Both the position numbers and the translations under genes were made by a program. Shown here one piece after another: positions 24,471 to 33,258 of a DNA stretch of 64,000 bases. The DNA is from Pedococcus sp. 5OH_020 (GTDB lineage: Bacteria > Actinomycetota > Actinomycetes > Actinomycetales > Dermatophilaceae): contig NZ_JAPYZV010000012.1 in the NCBI RefSeq assembly GCF_027812955.1, forward strand, positions 1 through 64,000, in the 5' to 3' direction. The notes under the pieces are model-generated. The model had not been told where the DNA came from. It did not search any database and saw only the letters and a list, made by a program, of their open reading frames with translations. Position 1 is the stretch's first letter. The number at the start of each line of letters is the position of its first letter.

Positions 24471-25958
24471 GTGACGAAACCCAATCCTGTATCGGTGTGT
24501 GTCATCGGCGCTGGCACGATGGGACGAGGCATAGCCCAGATCGCGCTCGCGGCCGGACACCGGGTGAGCCTGGTCGACCCTGCAGCAGACCAGCTCGCGG
24601 CGGCCGCCGAGGACATCGCCCAACGGCTTTCACGGCGTCAGCCCGAGGTCGCCGCCGCCCTCCCCACGCAGCTGAGCACCCACACCTCCGTCGAGGACAC
24701 GCCTGCGGCGCAGCGGACCTTGGTCGTCGAGGCGGTCCTGGAGTCGCTCGCGGTCAAGACCGCGGTGCTCAGTGACGCACTGAACCACTTCGGGGCCGAC
24801 TGCATCCTCGCGACCAACACCTCTTCGCTGTCGGTCACCGCGATCGCCGCCGGCACGCCGTCACCCGAGCGGGTGGTCGGCATGCACTTCTTCAACCCCG
24901 TTCCGGTCATGCGGCTCGTCGAGGTCGTGACCGGCTTGCAGACCGACCCCGACGTGGCCGACGAGGTCGCAGGGCTGGCCACCGCGTGGGGCAAGCAGGT
25001 CGCCCGCGTGCGATCCGCTCCGGGATTCATTGTGAACAGGGTGGCGCGCGGCTTCTACGCCGAAGCGCTGCGGTTGGTCGAGGAGCAGGTCGCCACACCG
25101 GAGGCGATCGACGAGGTGCTCCGCGGAGCCGGACAGTTCCGGATGGGCCCCTTCGAGCTGATGGACCTCATCGGCAACGACGTTAACGCTGCAGTGACTC
25201 GTTCGGTCTGGACGGCCTTCAACTTCGACCCCCGGTTCGAACCCTCGCGCATCCAGGACGAGGTCGTCGCCGCCGGGCGCTACGGACGAAAGACTGGATA
25301 CGGCTTCTACTCGTACGCCGACGGTGCTACCCCCGCGCGACCGACCCCGGTGCCCCCCGGTGCCGCGCCCCCGCGCGTCGGGTTCGGCGGCTCCTCGGCC
25401 CAGCTGGAGACGCTGCTGGCACGGACCGGGGTCGAGGTCGATCACCGCGAGGACCTCGGGGCTGCGGCGGTGCTAGGTGACGGCACCGTCCTGCGCGTCA
25501 CGCGAGGGCGCACCGCACGCGAGGAGTCTCGAGCGCTCGGTGGCACCCCGGTCGTCCTCGTCGACCGCACGGTCAGCCCGGGCGACACCACGGCGATCGC
25601 GGTGGCCTCATCGCACCACGACACCCTCGGCGCAGTCGCGGCGCTGTTCGCTGCCGGGGGGATCGACGTCCACGAGGTGGGCGACGCGCCCGGACTGGTC
25701 GTCGCCCGAACCCTGGCAGTGATCATCAACGAGGCCTGGGAGACTGCGCTGCACGGTGTGGCCAGCCCCGACGACATCGACGTCGCGATGCAGCTGGGGA
25801 CGAACTACCCTTCAGGTCCCTTCGAGTGGACCCGTCGGTGGGGTGCACCCGAGGTCATCGAGCTGGTCGACGCCCTGTGGGCGACCTACCACGACACCCG
25901 CTACCGGGCGAGCCGCGAGCTGCGGCTCGTGGGCACGGAGCCCACTGCGTCCCAGTGA
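24471..25958 (+). CDS. 3-Hydroxyacyl-CoA dehydrogenase (PaaH-type, two C-terminal domains)
   Basis: A 495-residue NAD-dependent dehydrogenase. The N-terminal Rossmann motif is VIGAGTMGRGIAQ. The catalytic segments NTSSLSVTAIA and MHFFNPVPVMRLVEVV hold the Ser and His. A first C-terminal domain (FIVNRVARGFYAEALRL) is followed by a second after about residue 340, as in PaaH proteins. GTG start behind GAGGGA. It is the only rightward gene in this part of the locus and is divergent from the ring-hydrolase operon, so a shared regulatory region probably controls both. It forms the 3-ketoacyl-CoA substrate for hydrolysis or thiolysis. Confidence 0.92.
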   Translation: MTKPNPVSVCVIGAGTMGRGIAQIALAAGHRVSLVDPAADQLAAAAEDIAQRLSRRQPEVAAALPTQLSTHTSVEDTPAAQRTLVVEAVLESLAVKTAVLSDALNHFGADCILATNTSSLSVTAIAAGTPSPERVVGMHFFNPVPVMRLVEVVTGLQTDPDVADEVAGLATAWGKQVARVRSAPGFIVNRVARGFYAEALRLVEEQVATPEAIDEVLRGAGQFRMGPFELMDLIGNDVNAAVTRSVWTAFNFDPRFEPSRIQDEVVAAGRYGRKTGYGFYSYADGATPARPTPVPPGAAPPRVGFGGSSAQLETLLARTGVEVDHREDLGAAAVLGDGTVLRVTRGRTAREESRALGGTPVVLVDRTVSPGDTTAIAVASSHHDTLGAVAALFAAGGIDVHEVGDAPGLVVARTLAVIINEAWETALHGVASPDDIDVAMQLGTNYPSGPFEWTRRWGAPEVIELVDALWATYHDTRYRASRELRLVGTEPTASQ

Positions 25959-26033
25959 CCACCCAGTGACCGCTACGCGGCCGGACCACCGAGCTCGCCT
26001 GCGGTATGCCGGGCGCTCACCACAGCGTGCCCG

Positions 26034-26837
26034 TCAGGTGCGACGGGCGCGCGCCTGCGCGTAGCGTTCCATGACGTCGAGGATCCGTGAGCGCACCTCG
26101 GGGCGAGCAATGAGGTCGATATTGGCGGCAAGGCTCTCATCCAAGGCGGCGTGAAGCTCCACCGTCGACGCCGCGCGAGCAATCCCCTTGGCGCGGGCGA
26201 ACGTGGCGATCGGACCGGACGTCATCTCGAGGGCGACCTCGTGGGCGCGCTCCGCAAGGGCTTCGTCCTCGCAGACCTCCGTGACCATGCCGAGCCGGAG
26301 CGCCTCCTGGGCATCGATGAAGGCACCTGACGCGAACATCCTTGTCGCCGCAGGCAGCCCGACCAGCTTCGGGAGCAGGTAGGCACCGCCCGCCACGGGC
26401 ACCATACCCAGGTTGACGTAGCTCTCGGCGAACCGGGCGCTGCGAGCGGCCAGACGGACGTCGCAGGACAGACCGAAGTCCAGGCCCCCCGCCGTCGCCG
26501 CGCCGTTGTATGCGGCGATGACCGGCTTGGGTGCGGCCCACAGCAGGCGCACGAAGCGCTGGACGGCAGGCATCCAGGTTTCGCCGAGGTAGTCCATCAG
26601 GCCGTCCGGCCCCTGGGACGTGTGGATCTCGAACATGTCCTTCACGTCTGCGCCGGCGCAGAAGACAGAGCCGGTGCCGGTCAGCACCACCGCGCCGACC
26701 TCACCCGTTTCGACGAGAGACTGCACCGTGTCACCCAGACGTTCGACGACTTCGGGCGTCACCGAGTTGCCTCGTTCCGGCCGGTTGAACCGGACCGTGC
26801 CGACTCCCTCGCGTGTCCCTACGACGATGTCATCCAC
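26034..26837 (-). CDS. Enoyl-CoA hydratase/isomerase family protein
   Basis: A 267-residue crotonase. The oxyanion loop is FCAGADVKDM. The first catalytic Glu is replaced (AGGLDFGLSCD) and the second position is not Glu (AESYVNLGMVPVAGG). That pattern is closer to PaaG/ECI-type isomerases than to hydratases. It is last in the minus-strand operon that begins at 33252, and its start overlaps the ligase stop by eight bases. It converges on the dehydrogenase at 25958, with a 75-base gap. A double-bond isomerase role is inferred. Confidence 0.83.
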   Translation of the reverse strand: MDDIVVGTREGVGTVRFNRPERGNSVTPEVVERLGDTVQSLVETGEVGAVVLTGTGSVFCAGADVKDMFEIHTSQGPDGLMDYLGETWMPAVQRFVRLLWAAPKPVIAAYNGAATAGGLDFGLSCDVRLAARSARFAESYVNLGMVPVAGGAYLLPKLVGLPAATRMFASGAFIDAQEALRLGMVTEVCEDEALAERAHEVALEMTSGPIATFARAKGIARAASTVELHAALDESLAANIDLIARPEVRSRILDVMERYAQARARRT

Positions 26838-28449
26838 CGTTCTTCACCGCCTTCATGACGTTGGCAGGCCTCGTGGCCGGCTCCTCGACCCAGGAGCGCA
26901 CCAGCCGCTTGACGTCGCCGCGCGCGATCTTCGACTCCCCCGAGGCTCTCGGCAGCGGGTCTGCCGAGAGGAACACGTGGCGGGGAAGCTTGAACCCGGC
27001 GACGCGCGACCGGAGCCATTCCTCGAGCCCCACGCTGGTCGAGTCATCCAGCACGTCCACGTGGACGTATGCCGCCGGCGTCTCGCCCCAGTCGGGGTCG
27101 GGGACACCCACGACGACAGCCTCCCGCACGTTGGGGTGCGCCTCGAGGGCGCGCTCGATCTCCACCGGCTGGATGTTGGTGCCCCCGGTGATGATGGTCT
27201 CGCTGGCCCGTCCGACGATGTAGATCCGGCCCTCGTCGTCGAAGTGGCCGAGGTCGGAGGTGCGCCACCACCCGTCCGCGAGCAGGCGTTCGCTGTGCTC
27301 CGACTCGCCTCCGAGGAGGGTCGTGGCCACGCTCGGCGTGCGGATCACGAGCTCACCGTCCACACCGGGTGCCGGCACGTCGAGTACCTGCCCGTTGGAC
27401 AGCAGAGAGAACTCGACACCGGGCACCGGGCGGCCGATCGAGGGCCACAGCTCTCGATGCGCCATCTCCGCACGGCTCAGCAAGGTGGTCGAGGCGGGAG
27501 CCTCGGTCTGCCCCCAGCACTGGACCAACGCGTCGGTGTGCTCGCTGATGGCCTCCAGGGCGGGAATCGCCGCGGGTTCACCCGCCAGCATCAAGCAGGA
27601 CAGCGCCGATCCCCGCAGTCGCGAGAGCTCGGAGGAGGTGGCCACCCGCCGCAGCATCGTGGGCACCGCGAACATCCACGTGATGCCCTCGTCGGCGATG
27701 ACGCGCAACATCTCGTCGGCATCGAACCGCCGCTGGATCACGTTGGTGCCGCCGCAGACCAGGGTGGGCAGGACGCTCCACCCACCGGCATACACCAGCG
27801 GAGCGACCTGGAGCGTCCGCGGCGACAGCGTGGGCCCGCTGGTGGACATCACCCAGGTGTTCCCCAGCATGGCCGCCCTCGCACCCCTGTGGGAGATGGC
27901 GATGCCCTTGGGCTTGCCGGTCGACCCGGAGCTGAACCTGATGTGGTAAAGGTCGTCGGGTCCGACCGCGACGGCGACCGGGGCGACCGAGCCGCCGGAC
28001 ACGAGGTCTGCGAACGACATCCACCCCTCGCAGGTCCCGATCACGGCCCGCAGCGGTCCGTCGTCGGGAAAGACCTCATCGATCGCGGGGGCGGAGGCGG
28101 TATCGGCCACCACGAGGCGGACGTCGGCGAGCTCGATGCACCGGCACAGCTCATGGGGAGCGAAGCGCGGGTTCAGGGGAACCTTCACGAGGCCGGCCTT
28201 GAGCAGGGCGAACTCGAGCACGACGTACTCGACGTGGTTCTGCGCAACGTAGGCGACGCGGTCGCCGCGCCCGAGCCCGAGGCCCAGGAGAGCGTTGGCC
28301 AGCCGGTTGGAGTCGTCCCGAAGCTGAGCGATGCTCAGCCTGCGAGCGCCACCGGCCTCCTCCACCGCGATGTCGCGGGCGGGCCGACGCTCCACCTGCC
28401 GCATCAGCTGGACAACGGTCTGGGCGATCGTCGAGGACTCGGGGGCCAC
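26830..28449 (-). CDS. Acyl-CoA ligase (AMP-dependent synthetase)
   Basis: A 539-residue ANL-superfamily ligase. Motifs are FSSGSTGKPKGIAISH, WGQTEAP, and the hinge GRASETIITGGTNIQPVEIE. The C-terminal Lys region is ASGESKIARGDVKR. GTG 28449 is chosen because it lies two bases after the SDR stop with GGACAGG upstream; longer frames run into the SDR gene. It probably activates the ring acid or a downstream dicarboxylate. The neighbours in the operon are an SDR and an isomerase-type crotonase. Confidence 0.88.
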   Translation of the reverse strand: MAPESSTIAQTVVQLMRQVERRPARDIAVEEAGGARRLSIAQLRDDSNRLANALLGLGLGRGDRVAYVAQNHVEYVVLEFALLKAGLVKVPLNPRFAPHELCRCIELADVRLVVADTASAPAIDEVFPDDGPLRAVIGTCEGWMSFADLVSGGSVAPVAVAVGPDDLYHIRFSSGSTGKPKGIAISHRGARAAMLGNTWVMSTSGPTLSPRTLQVAPLVYAGGWSVLPTLVCGGTNVIQRRFDADEMLRVIADEGITWMFAVPTMLRRVATSSELSRLRGSALSCLMLAGEPAAIPALEAISEHTDALVQCWGQTEAPASTTLLSRAEMAHRELWPSIGRPVPGVEFSLLSNGQVLDVPAPGVDGELVIRTPSVATTLLGGESEHSERLLADGWWRTSDLGHFDDEGRIYIVGRASETIITGGTNIQPVEIERALEAHPNVREAVVVGVPDPDWGETPAAYVHVDVLDDSTSVGLEEWLRSRVAGFKLPRHVFLSADPLPRASGESKIARGDVKRLVRSWVEEPATRPANVMKAVKNGG

Positions 28450-28451
28450 GG

Positions 28452-29231
28452 TTAGACCTGTCCGAAGCCGACCGGCATCGTCGCGAGCGACAGCCCACCG
28501 TCCACCACGATGGTCTGGCCATTGATCGCGGCGCTGGCCGGCGAGACGAGGTAGGCCATGACGTCCGCCACCTCGTCGGGGGTGGGATAGGCGCCGGACG
28601 GGGTCTGCGCCAGCCACTGCTTGGCGTAGTCGTCCCACGCCTCTCCGGCGTAGTAGCGGAACGAGTCCGTGTCGATCGGCCCCGGGCAGACCCCGACGGT
28701 GGTGATCTTGTCCTTCGCGAGCTCGATGGCGAGATACTTCACGAGCGTCTCCATCGCAGCCTTCGCGGCACCAAGCAGGCCGTGGCCGGGAAGCACCCGG
28801 AAACTGTCCCACCCTGACACCGCCATCACCCGGCCGCCGTCGTTCATGTACGGAGTGGCCAGCCGGACGAGGTCCAGGAACCCCTGCACGGTGAGGCTCA
28901 TGGTCTTCTCGATGTGCCGGCTGTGGATGTCGGAGAGCGGCTTGAAGGCGCTCGCCGCAGCATTGGCCACGACGACGTCGAGGCTCCCGAAGCGCTCGAC
29001 CGACTGGGCCACGAGCGACTCCACCTCGTCGGTCTCGGCGACATCGGCCTGGACCGCGAACGCGACACCTCCCAGCGACTCGATCTGGGCGACGGTGTCC
29101 ATCGCCGCGTCCTTGTCGCGTCGGTAGTTGACGATCACGTTGGCCTGCTGAGCTCCCAGCTTCAGGGCGAGACGCTGCCCCATCCCGCGCGAGCCACCGG
29201 TGATGATGACCGTCCTGTTCTGCATGCTCAT
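28452..29231 (-). CDS. SDR of enoyl-reductase (FabL-like) type lacking the usual Tyr
   Basis: A 259-residue SDR. TGGSRGMGQ binds the nucleotide and VDGGLSL closes the sheet. The catalytic region reads RVLPGHGLLGAAKAAMETL: the Lys is present but the Tyr four residues before it is Leu. FabL-type enoyl reductases use a Tyr seven residues before Lys, and that position here is His. The flanking sequence (ALVKYLAIEL-like and GPIDTDSF) resembles FabL. It may reduce an enoyl-CoA by an unusual mechanism, or be inactive. GAGGG precedes the ATG. Confidence 0.8.
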   Translation of the reverse strand: MSMQNRTVIITGGSRGMGQRLALKLGAQQANVIVNYRRDKDAAMDTVAQIESLGGVAFAVQADVAETDEVESLVAQSVERFGSLDVVVANAAASAFKPLSDIHSRHIEKTMSLTVQGFLDLVRLATPYMNDGGRVMAVSGWDSFRVLPGHGLLGAAKAAMETLVKYLAIELAKDKITTVGVCPGPIDTDSFRYYAGEAWDDYAKQWLAQTPSGAYPTPDEVADVMAYLVSPASAAINGQTIVVDGGLSLATMPVGFGQV

Positions 29232-29243
29232 GGCCTTACCCTC

Positions 29244-29290
29244 GTCTGTTGTCCGGTCGTTGTCTGTTGTCCGGTCGTCTGTTGTCCGGT
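29244..29290. repeat. Three-copy short repeat GTCTGTTGTCCGGT
   Basis: The 14-base unit occurs exactly at 29244-29257, 29262-29275 and 29277-29290, with 4- and 1-base spacers. It fills most of the 93-base gap between two SDR genes of one operon. It could vary in copy number by slippage, or bind a protein. It contains no obvious promoter. Confidence 0.85.
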
Positions 29291-29324
29291 GGTCATGCTT
29301 GGTTGCCGCGGGCCGCGGTCGGGG

Positions 29325-30080
29325 TCAGGAGCTCATGGTGAGCCCACCGCCGACGCAGAGCGTCTGTCCGGTGACGTAGCTCGCCGCGTCAGAGGACAGG
29401 AACTCGATCGCGGCGGCGATCTCGGAGGGCTCCCCCGCTCGGCGCAGTGGAATGGCGCGGACCACGCTCGACAGCAGCTCCTCGCCCCCCTGGCTCTCCA
29501 GGAGCGGGGTCTGGGTCACGCCCGGGGCGACGACGTTCACGCGGATCCCGAAGCGGGCCCACTCGCGAGCCAGGGCTTTGGCCAAGGTCACGACACCGGC
29601 CTTCGCCGCGGAGTACACGGCCTCCCCCGACTGCCCCGCCACGCCGGCCTCGGAACTGGTCAGCACGATGCTGCCGCCGCTGTCCTTCATGACCCGGCCT
29701 GCCGCCGCTGACAGGTGGATCGCCGACATCAGGTTGACGTCGATGATCCGCCGCCAGTAGTCGGGCGTCTCATCGAGGAAGCGGGTGATCGCTGTCCACC
29801 CCACGGTCGACACCACGCGGTCGACGGAACCGAGCTGGGCGACGGCCTCCTGCAGCAACCGGTCGCAGGCGTCCGGGTCGGTCGCGTCCCAGCCGGCGTC
29901 GCCCGCGACGACGATGTGCTCGTGCTGGGCCGCGAGCTGGCGAGGCCCGGAAGGGTCGAGGTCGGCGGCGACGGTCCGGATGCCCCGGCTCGCGAACAGC
30001 TCCGCGACGGCGAGGCCGATTCCGGAGCCGGCGCCCACCACTAGGGCGGTCGAGGGTCGGTCGGGGTTTGCGTCTGTCAT
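29325..30080 (-). CDS. Short-chain dehydrogenase/reductase (SDR)
   Basis: A 251-residue classical SDR with VVGAGSGIG, catalytic Ser in VLTSSEAG and Tyr-Lys in AVYSAAKAGV. C-terminal GQTLCVGGGLTMSS. ATG 30080 is preferred over 30104 because AGGAG lies six bases upstream. It is in the operon between the repeat-containing gap and the carboxymuconolactone decarboxylase-like gene. Likely a hydroxy-to-keto oxidation of a CoA-linked intermediate. Confidence 0.87.
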   Translation of the reverse strand: MTDANPDRPSTALVVGAGSGIGLAVAELFASRGIRTVAADLDPSGPRQLAAQHEHIVVAGDAGWDATDPDACDRLLQEAVAQLGSVDRVVSTVGWTAITRFLDETPDYWRRIIDVNLMSAIHLSAAAGRVMKDSGGSIVLTSSEAGVAGQSGEAVYSAAKAGVVTLAKALAREWARFGIRVNVVAPGVTQTPLLESQGGEELLSSVVRAIPLRRAGEPSEIAAAIEFLSSDAASYVTGQTLCVGGGLTMSS

Positions 30081-30106
30081 GTCAGGCTCCTGATCCTGCG
30101 CCATGC

Positions 30107-30442
30107 TCAGCTGAGTTCGTCATGCAGCCACGCCAGCGCCTCAACGACCGGCACGAGCCCGAGGCTGGTCCCCAGCAGCAGGATCACGACCTGCTCGATC
30201 TCTGCGATCGTCGCCCCGCTGTCCTGGGCACGGGTGCAGTGGACGCGGAAGCCACCCTCGTTCCTCGTCGCGGCAAAACCAGTCAGCAGGGTGAGCTCGC
30301 GCTGCTTGGCGTCGAGAGGTCCGTGGGCGTCGGCGGCCACACGGATACCCCGAAAGGCCGTGGCGACGTCCGGTGCCGTGGCGCGAAGCCGGTCGACGAA
30401 CGAGACGAACTCGTCCTGCTTGCTCAGCGGGTAGTCGAACAT
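30107..30442 (-). CDS. Carboxymuconolactone decarboxylase/AhpD-family protein
   Basis: A 111-residue all-helical protein. The motif FRVHCTRAQDSGATIAEIEQ, with Cys and a downstream Gly-Ala-Thr, is typical of this family. It lacks the CxxC of peroxidase-active AhpD, so it is unlikely to be a disulfide reductase. ATG 30442 overlaps the upstream racemase-like stop by one base (TGATG). Members often sit in ring-degradation operons; here the reaction is not known. Confidence 0.8.
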   Translation of the reverse strand: MFDYPLSKQDEFVSFVDRLRATAPDVATAFRGIRVAADAHGPLDAKQRELTLLTGFAATRNEGGFRVHCTRAQDSGATIAEIEQVVILLLGTSLGLVPVVEALAWLHDELS

Positions 30443-31278
30443 CACTGCTCCTGCTCGGTCGGGTGGGTTGCGTCTGCCAGGCGGCCGAGCGCGGGAAGCC
30501 GGTAGGCCTCGGAGTACTCGCCGCCCGCGGCAGCGATGGAGGCCTCGGGAGCCCTGGCGTAGAGGCGACGCCGGCTGACGAAGGTGCCGGTCTGCCGCCG
30601 GATGCGGACGGCGGCCTCGGTCGCCGCCAGGAGCGACACGGTCCCGTCGACCAGCGGCGCCCCATCCACCTCTCGAATGCCGTGGGCGTTGAGGAAGGCG
30701 GTGAGGCGACCCCCCGCCGGGATCACTACCTCCGCGCCCTTGGCCAGCGAGGCACGCGCGGCCTCCTCGAAGGAGGCGATGGCCTTGCCGCGCTGGTCGG
30801 GGTCGGAGAAGCAGGCGTCCAGCTCGTGCGGGGTCAGGCCCATGCACTCGATACTCGCGAGCCGTTCGCGCAGGCCGTACTTCGCGACGTTCTCCTCAAA
30901 GCGACCTCCGAAGTAGGGGTTGACGCCCACGAGCGAGAAGGTGCTGCCCATCATGCAGGAGGTGAGCATCGAGGTCTCGCCGAGACCCAGCACGGGTATG
31001 TCCACCATGGAGCGCGCCTCCCGGAGGGCGGGGTCCAGGATGTTCCCGATCGCGACGGCGTCGTACCCCTCGAGCTCGGCCTCGAGGACCGAGTCGAGGA
31101 TGGAGATCCAGTCGAGCGTCTCGAAGAACCGAAAACTGTCGATGCGCCCGACACGCGTGCCCCGCAGTTCGACAGTCGTGTCCGCCGACTTGATCTCGTC
31201 GAGGTAGGAGCGGAGGAAGGGAAAGTAGTTCGGCGAGTACTTCTCGCGGGACATGCTCAGGTAGAGGATGCGGGTCAT
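30442..31278 (-). CDS. Asp/Glu/hydantoin racemase-like protein without the usual cysteine pair
   Basis: A 278-residue protein with the overall pattern of Asp/Glu or hydantoin racemases: MTRILYLSMSREK, NILDPALREARSM, DIPVLGLGETSML. The two catalytic Cys of the family would fall in AIGNILDPAL (Asn-Ile here) and VVIPAGGRL (Ala-Gly here), so both seem absent. The only nearby Cys is in TSCMMG. ATG 31278 sits just after the thiolase stop (TGAGATG). It may be an isomerase of a different mechanism, or a decarboxylase- or lyase-like relative. Confidence 0.7.
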   Translation of the reverse strand: MTRILYLSMSREKYSPNYFPFLRSYLDEIKSADTTVELRGTRVGRIDSFRFFETLDWISILDSVLEAELEGYDAVAIGNILDPALREARSMVDIPVLGLGETSMLTSCMMGSTFSLVGVNPYFGGRFEENVAKYGLRERLASIECMGLTPHELDACFSDPDQRGKAIASFEEAARASLAKGAEVVIPAGGRLTAFLNAHGIREVDGAPLVDGTVSLLAATEAAVRIRRQTGTFVSRRRLYARAPEASIAAAGGEYSEAYRLPALGRLADATHPTEQEQ

Positions 31279-31279
31279 C

Positions 31280-32494
31280 TCAGGCCACCCGCTCGAAGAT
31301 GGCGGCGAGGCCCTGTCCGCCACCCATGCACATCATCTCCATGCCGTAGCGTCCCTGCCGCCGGTCCAGCTCACGCAGCAGGTTGGCCAGGATTCGACCG
31401 CCCGTGGCACCGATCGGGTGGCCCAGCGAGATCCCGGAGCCGTTCACGTTGACCCGCTCGAGGTCGGACGGGCTCAGCTCCCAGCCGCGGAAGCACCCGA
31501 TCACCTGCGCCGCGAAAGCCTCGTTCAGCTCGATCAGGTCGATGTCGGCCCACGACAGTCCGGCCAGCTTCAGCGCCTTCTGCGCCGCCGGGACAGGTCC
31601 GATGCCCATCATCCGTGGCTCGACGCCCGCCAGCGACCAGGTCACGAGGCGCGCGAGTGGTCGCAGCCCCAGTGCCTCGGCCTTGGCTGGGGTCGTCACG
31701 ATCGCCACGGCCGCGGCGTCGTTCTGGCCACTCGCGTTGCCGGCGGTGACCGTCGCGCTGGGACGCTGCCGCGACATCATCGGCTTCAGCCGCGCCAGGC
31801 TCTCCATCGTGGTGCCCGGGCGGGGGTGCTCGTCACGGGTGATGGTGAGGGGGTCTCCCTTGCGCTGCGGCACGGTGACGGGGATGGTCTCGTCGTCGAA
31901 GAGTCCTGCCTCGATGGCGGAGACCGCGCGGGCGTGTGAGCGCACCGCCCACTCGTCCTGCTCCTCGCGCGAGACCCCGAACTCGCTGGCGACGTTCTCG
32001 GCGGTCTCGATCATCCCGCCCTCGACCGGGAACCGGTGACCGCCGGAGTTGTGTCGGGGTCGGGCGAGGCGATCCAGCAGCTTCGGCGCCCCGCCGGAGT
32101 TCCAGCGCATGCCGGGCACGTAGTACTCGGCCTGGCTCATGCTCTCGGCCCCGCCCGCGAGGACCAGCTCTGACCCACCGGTAGCCACCTGCATACAGGC
32201 ATAGAGCACGGACTGAAGACCCGAGCCGCATCGCCGGTCGATCTGCAGGCCCGGGACGGTGATGTCCAGGCCGGCGTCGAGCGCGGCGATCCGTCCGATC
32301 GCCGCGGCCTCGCCGTTCGGGTAACCCTGCCCGAAGATGACGTCGTCGACGTCCTCAGACCTGATGCCGGTGCGCTCGACCAACCCCTTGACGACCGTTG
32401 CCGCGAGCTCGGTCACCGGCACGTCCTTGAACATGCCGCCGTACCGTCCCACCGGTGTCCTGACCGGCTCGCAGATGACTGCTTCCACCATCAT
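31280..32494 (-). CDS. Acetyl-CoA acyltransferase (thiolase)
   Basis: A 404-residue degradative thiolase. The nucleophilic Cys lies in DRRCGSGLQSV, the NEAFAAQ motif is present, the His is in GHPIGATGGR and the second Cys in MCMGGGQG. GGGAGA precedes the ATG. It cleaves the 3-ketoacyl-CoA formed by the hydroxyacyl-CoA dehydrogenase. It is second in the operon starting at 33252. Confidence 0.93.
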   Translation of the reverse strand: MMVEAVICEPVRTPVGRYGGMFKDVPVTELAATVVKGLVERTGIRSEDVDDVIFGQGYPNGEAAAIGRIAALDAGLDITVPGLQIDRRCGSGLQSVLYACMQVATGGSELVLAGGAESMSQAEYYVPGMRWNSGGAPKLLDRLARPRHNSGGHRFPVEGGMIETAENVASEFGVSREEQDEWAVRSHARAVSAIEAGLFDDETIPVTVPQRKGDPLTITRDEHPRPGTTMESLARLKPMMSRQRPSATVTAGNASGQNDAAAVAIVTTPAKAEALGLRPLARLVTWSLAGVEPRMMGIGPVPAAQKALKLAGLSWADIDLIELNEAFAAQVIGCFRGWELSPSDLERVNVNGSGISLGHPIGATGGRILANLLRELDRRQGRYGMEMMCMGGGQGLAAIFERVA

Positions 32495-32508
32495 GTGTCT
32501 CCCGTGTC

Positions 32509-33252
32509 CTAGACGCTCGACTCGCCACCGTCGACCGCGATGGTCTGCCCGGTCAGGAAGTCGGGCGCGTGCAGGGCGAGGTACGTCACGATGTTGGCCA
32601 GCTCGTCGGGGGTCCCCATGCGGTAGGCGGGAATCCGACGCAGCACCTTCGCCATGGCGCTCTGGTCCTCGCGCAGCTCGGCGTTGATGTCAGTGGCGAA
32701 GTAGCCGGGGGCCACGGCGTTCATCTGGGCTCCGAAGCGCGCCCACTCGGCCCCTACCGAGCGCGTGAAGTTCACGACCGCACCCTTCGAGGCGCAGTAG
32801 GCCGAGAAGCCGGGCCTGCCGAGGAGTCCGAACACCGACGCGACGTTGACAGCGCGCCCAGAGCCCGTCTGGGCGAATCGACGGCCCGCCTCGCGGCTGC
32901 ACAGGAACATGCCCCGCACGTTCGTGTCGAAGATGCGATCCCACTCGGCCTCGTCGAGGTCGACGAGGTTCACCTGACCGGTGACCCCGGCGTTGTTGAC
33001 GAGGACGTCCACCCCGCCGAGCTGGGTCACCGCGACATCGAAGAGCTCGGCGACGGACTCGGCGCTGGTGACGTCGGTCTGCTTGACCAGTGCGACGCCT
33101 CCCGCGGACTCAATGAGCCGTTGCGTGACCTCCAGCGGTTCCAGCGAGCGACCGGCCAGCACGACGCTCACGCCCGCTGCCGCGATGTCGCGGGCGATCG
33201 CCTCGCCGAGTCCTCTTCCCGCACCCGTTACGACGGCCACCCGATTGGACAT
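32509..33252 (-). CDS. Short-chain dehydrogenase/reductase (SDR), leaderless start
   Basis: A 247-residue classical SDR: TGAGRGLG, NNAGV, Ser in VASVFG, Tyr-Lys in YCASKGAVV, and GQTIAVDGGES. The frame is open far upstream, but the family N-terminus MSNRVAVVTGAG fixes ATG 33252. No ribosome-binding site precedes it; the -10 box ends six bases before the ATG, so the mRNA should begin at the start codon. It is first in an eight-gene minus-strand operon (SDR, thiolase, racemase-like, CMD-like, SDR, SDR, ligase, crotonase). Confidence 0.88.
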   Translation of the reverse strand: MSNRVAVVTGAGRGLGEAIARDIAAAGVSVVLAGRSLEPLEVTQRLIESAGGVALVKQTDVTSAESVAELFDVAVTQLGGVDVLVNNAGVTGQVNLVDLDEAEWDRIFDTNVRGMFLCSREAGRRFAQTGSGRAVNVASVFGLLGRPGFSAYCASKGAVVNFTRSVGAEWARFGAQMNAVAPGYFATDINAELREDQSAMAKVLRRIPAYRMGTPDELANIVTYLALHAPDFLTGQTIAVDGGESSV

Positions 33253-33258
33253 ACTTGT

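Noticed and set aside
26620-28455. Long plus-strand frame over the acyl-CoA ligase
   Set aside because: The minus-strand ligase is complete with all ANL motifs; the plus frame is shadow.
29244-29290. Possible CRISPR array
   Set aside because: Units are 14 bases with spacers of 4 and 1 bases and there are no cas genes.
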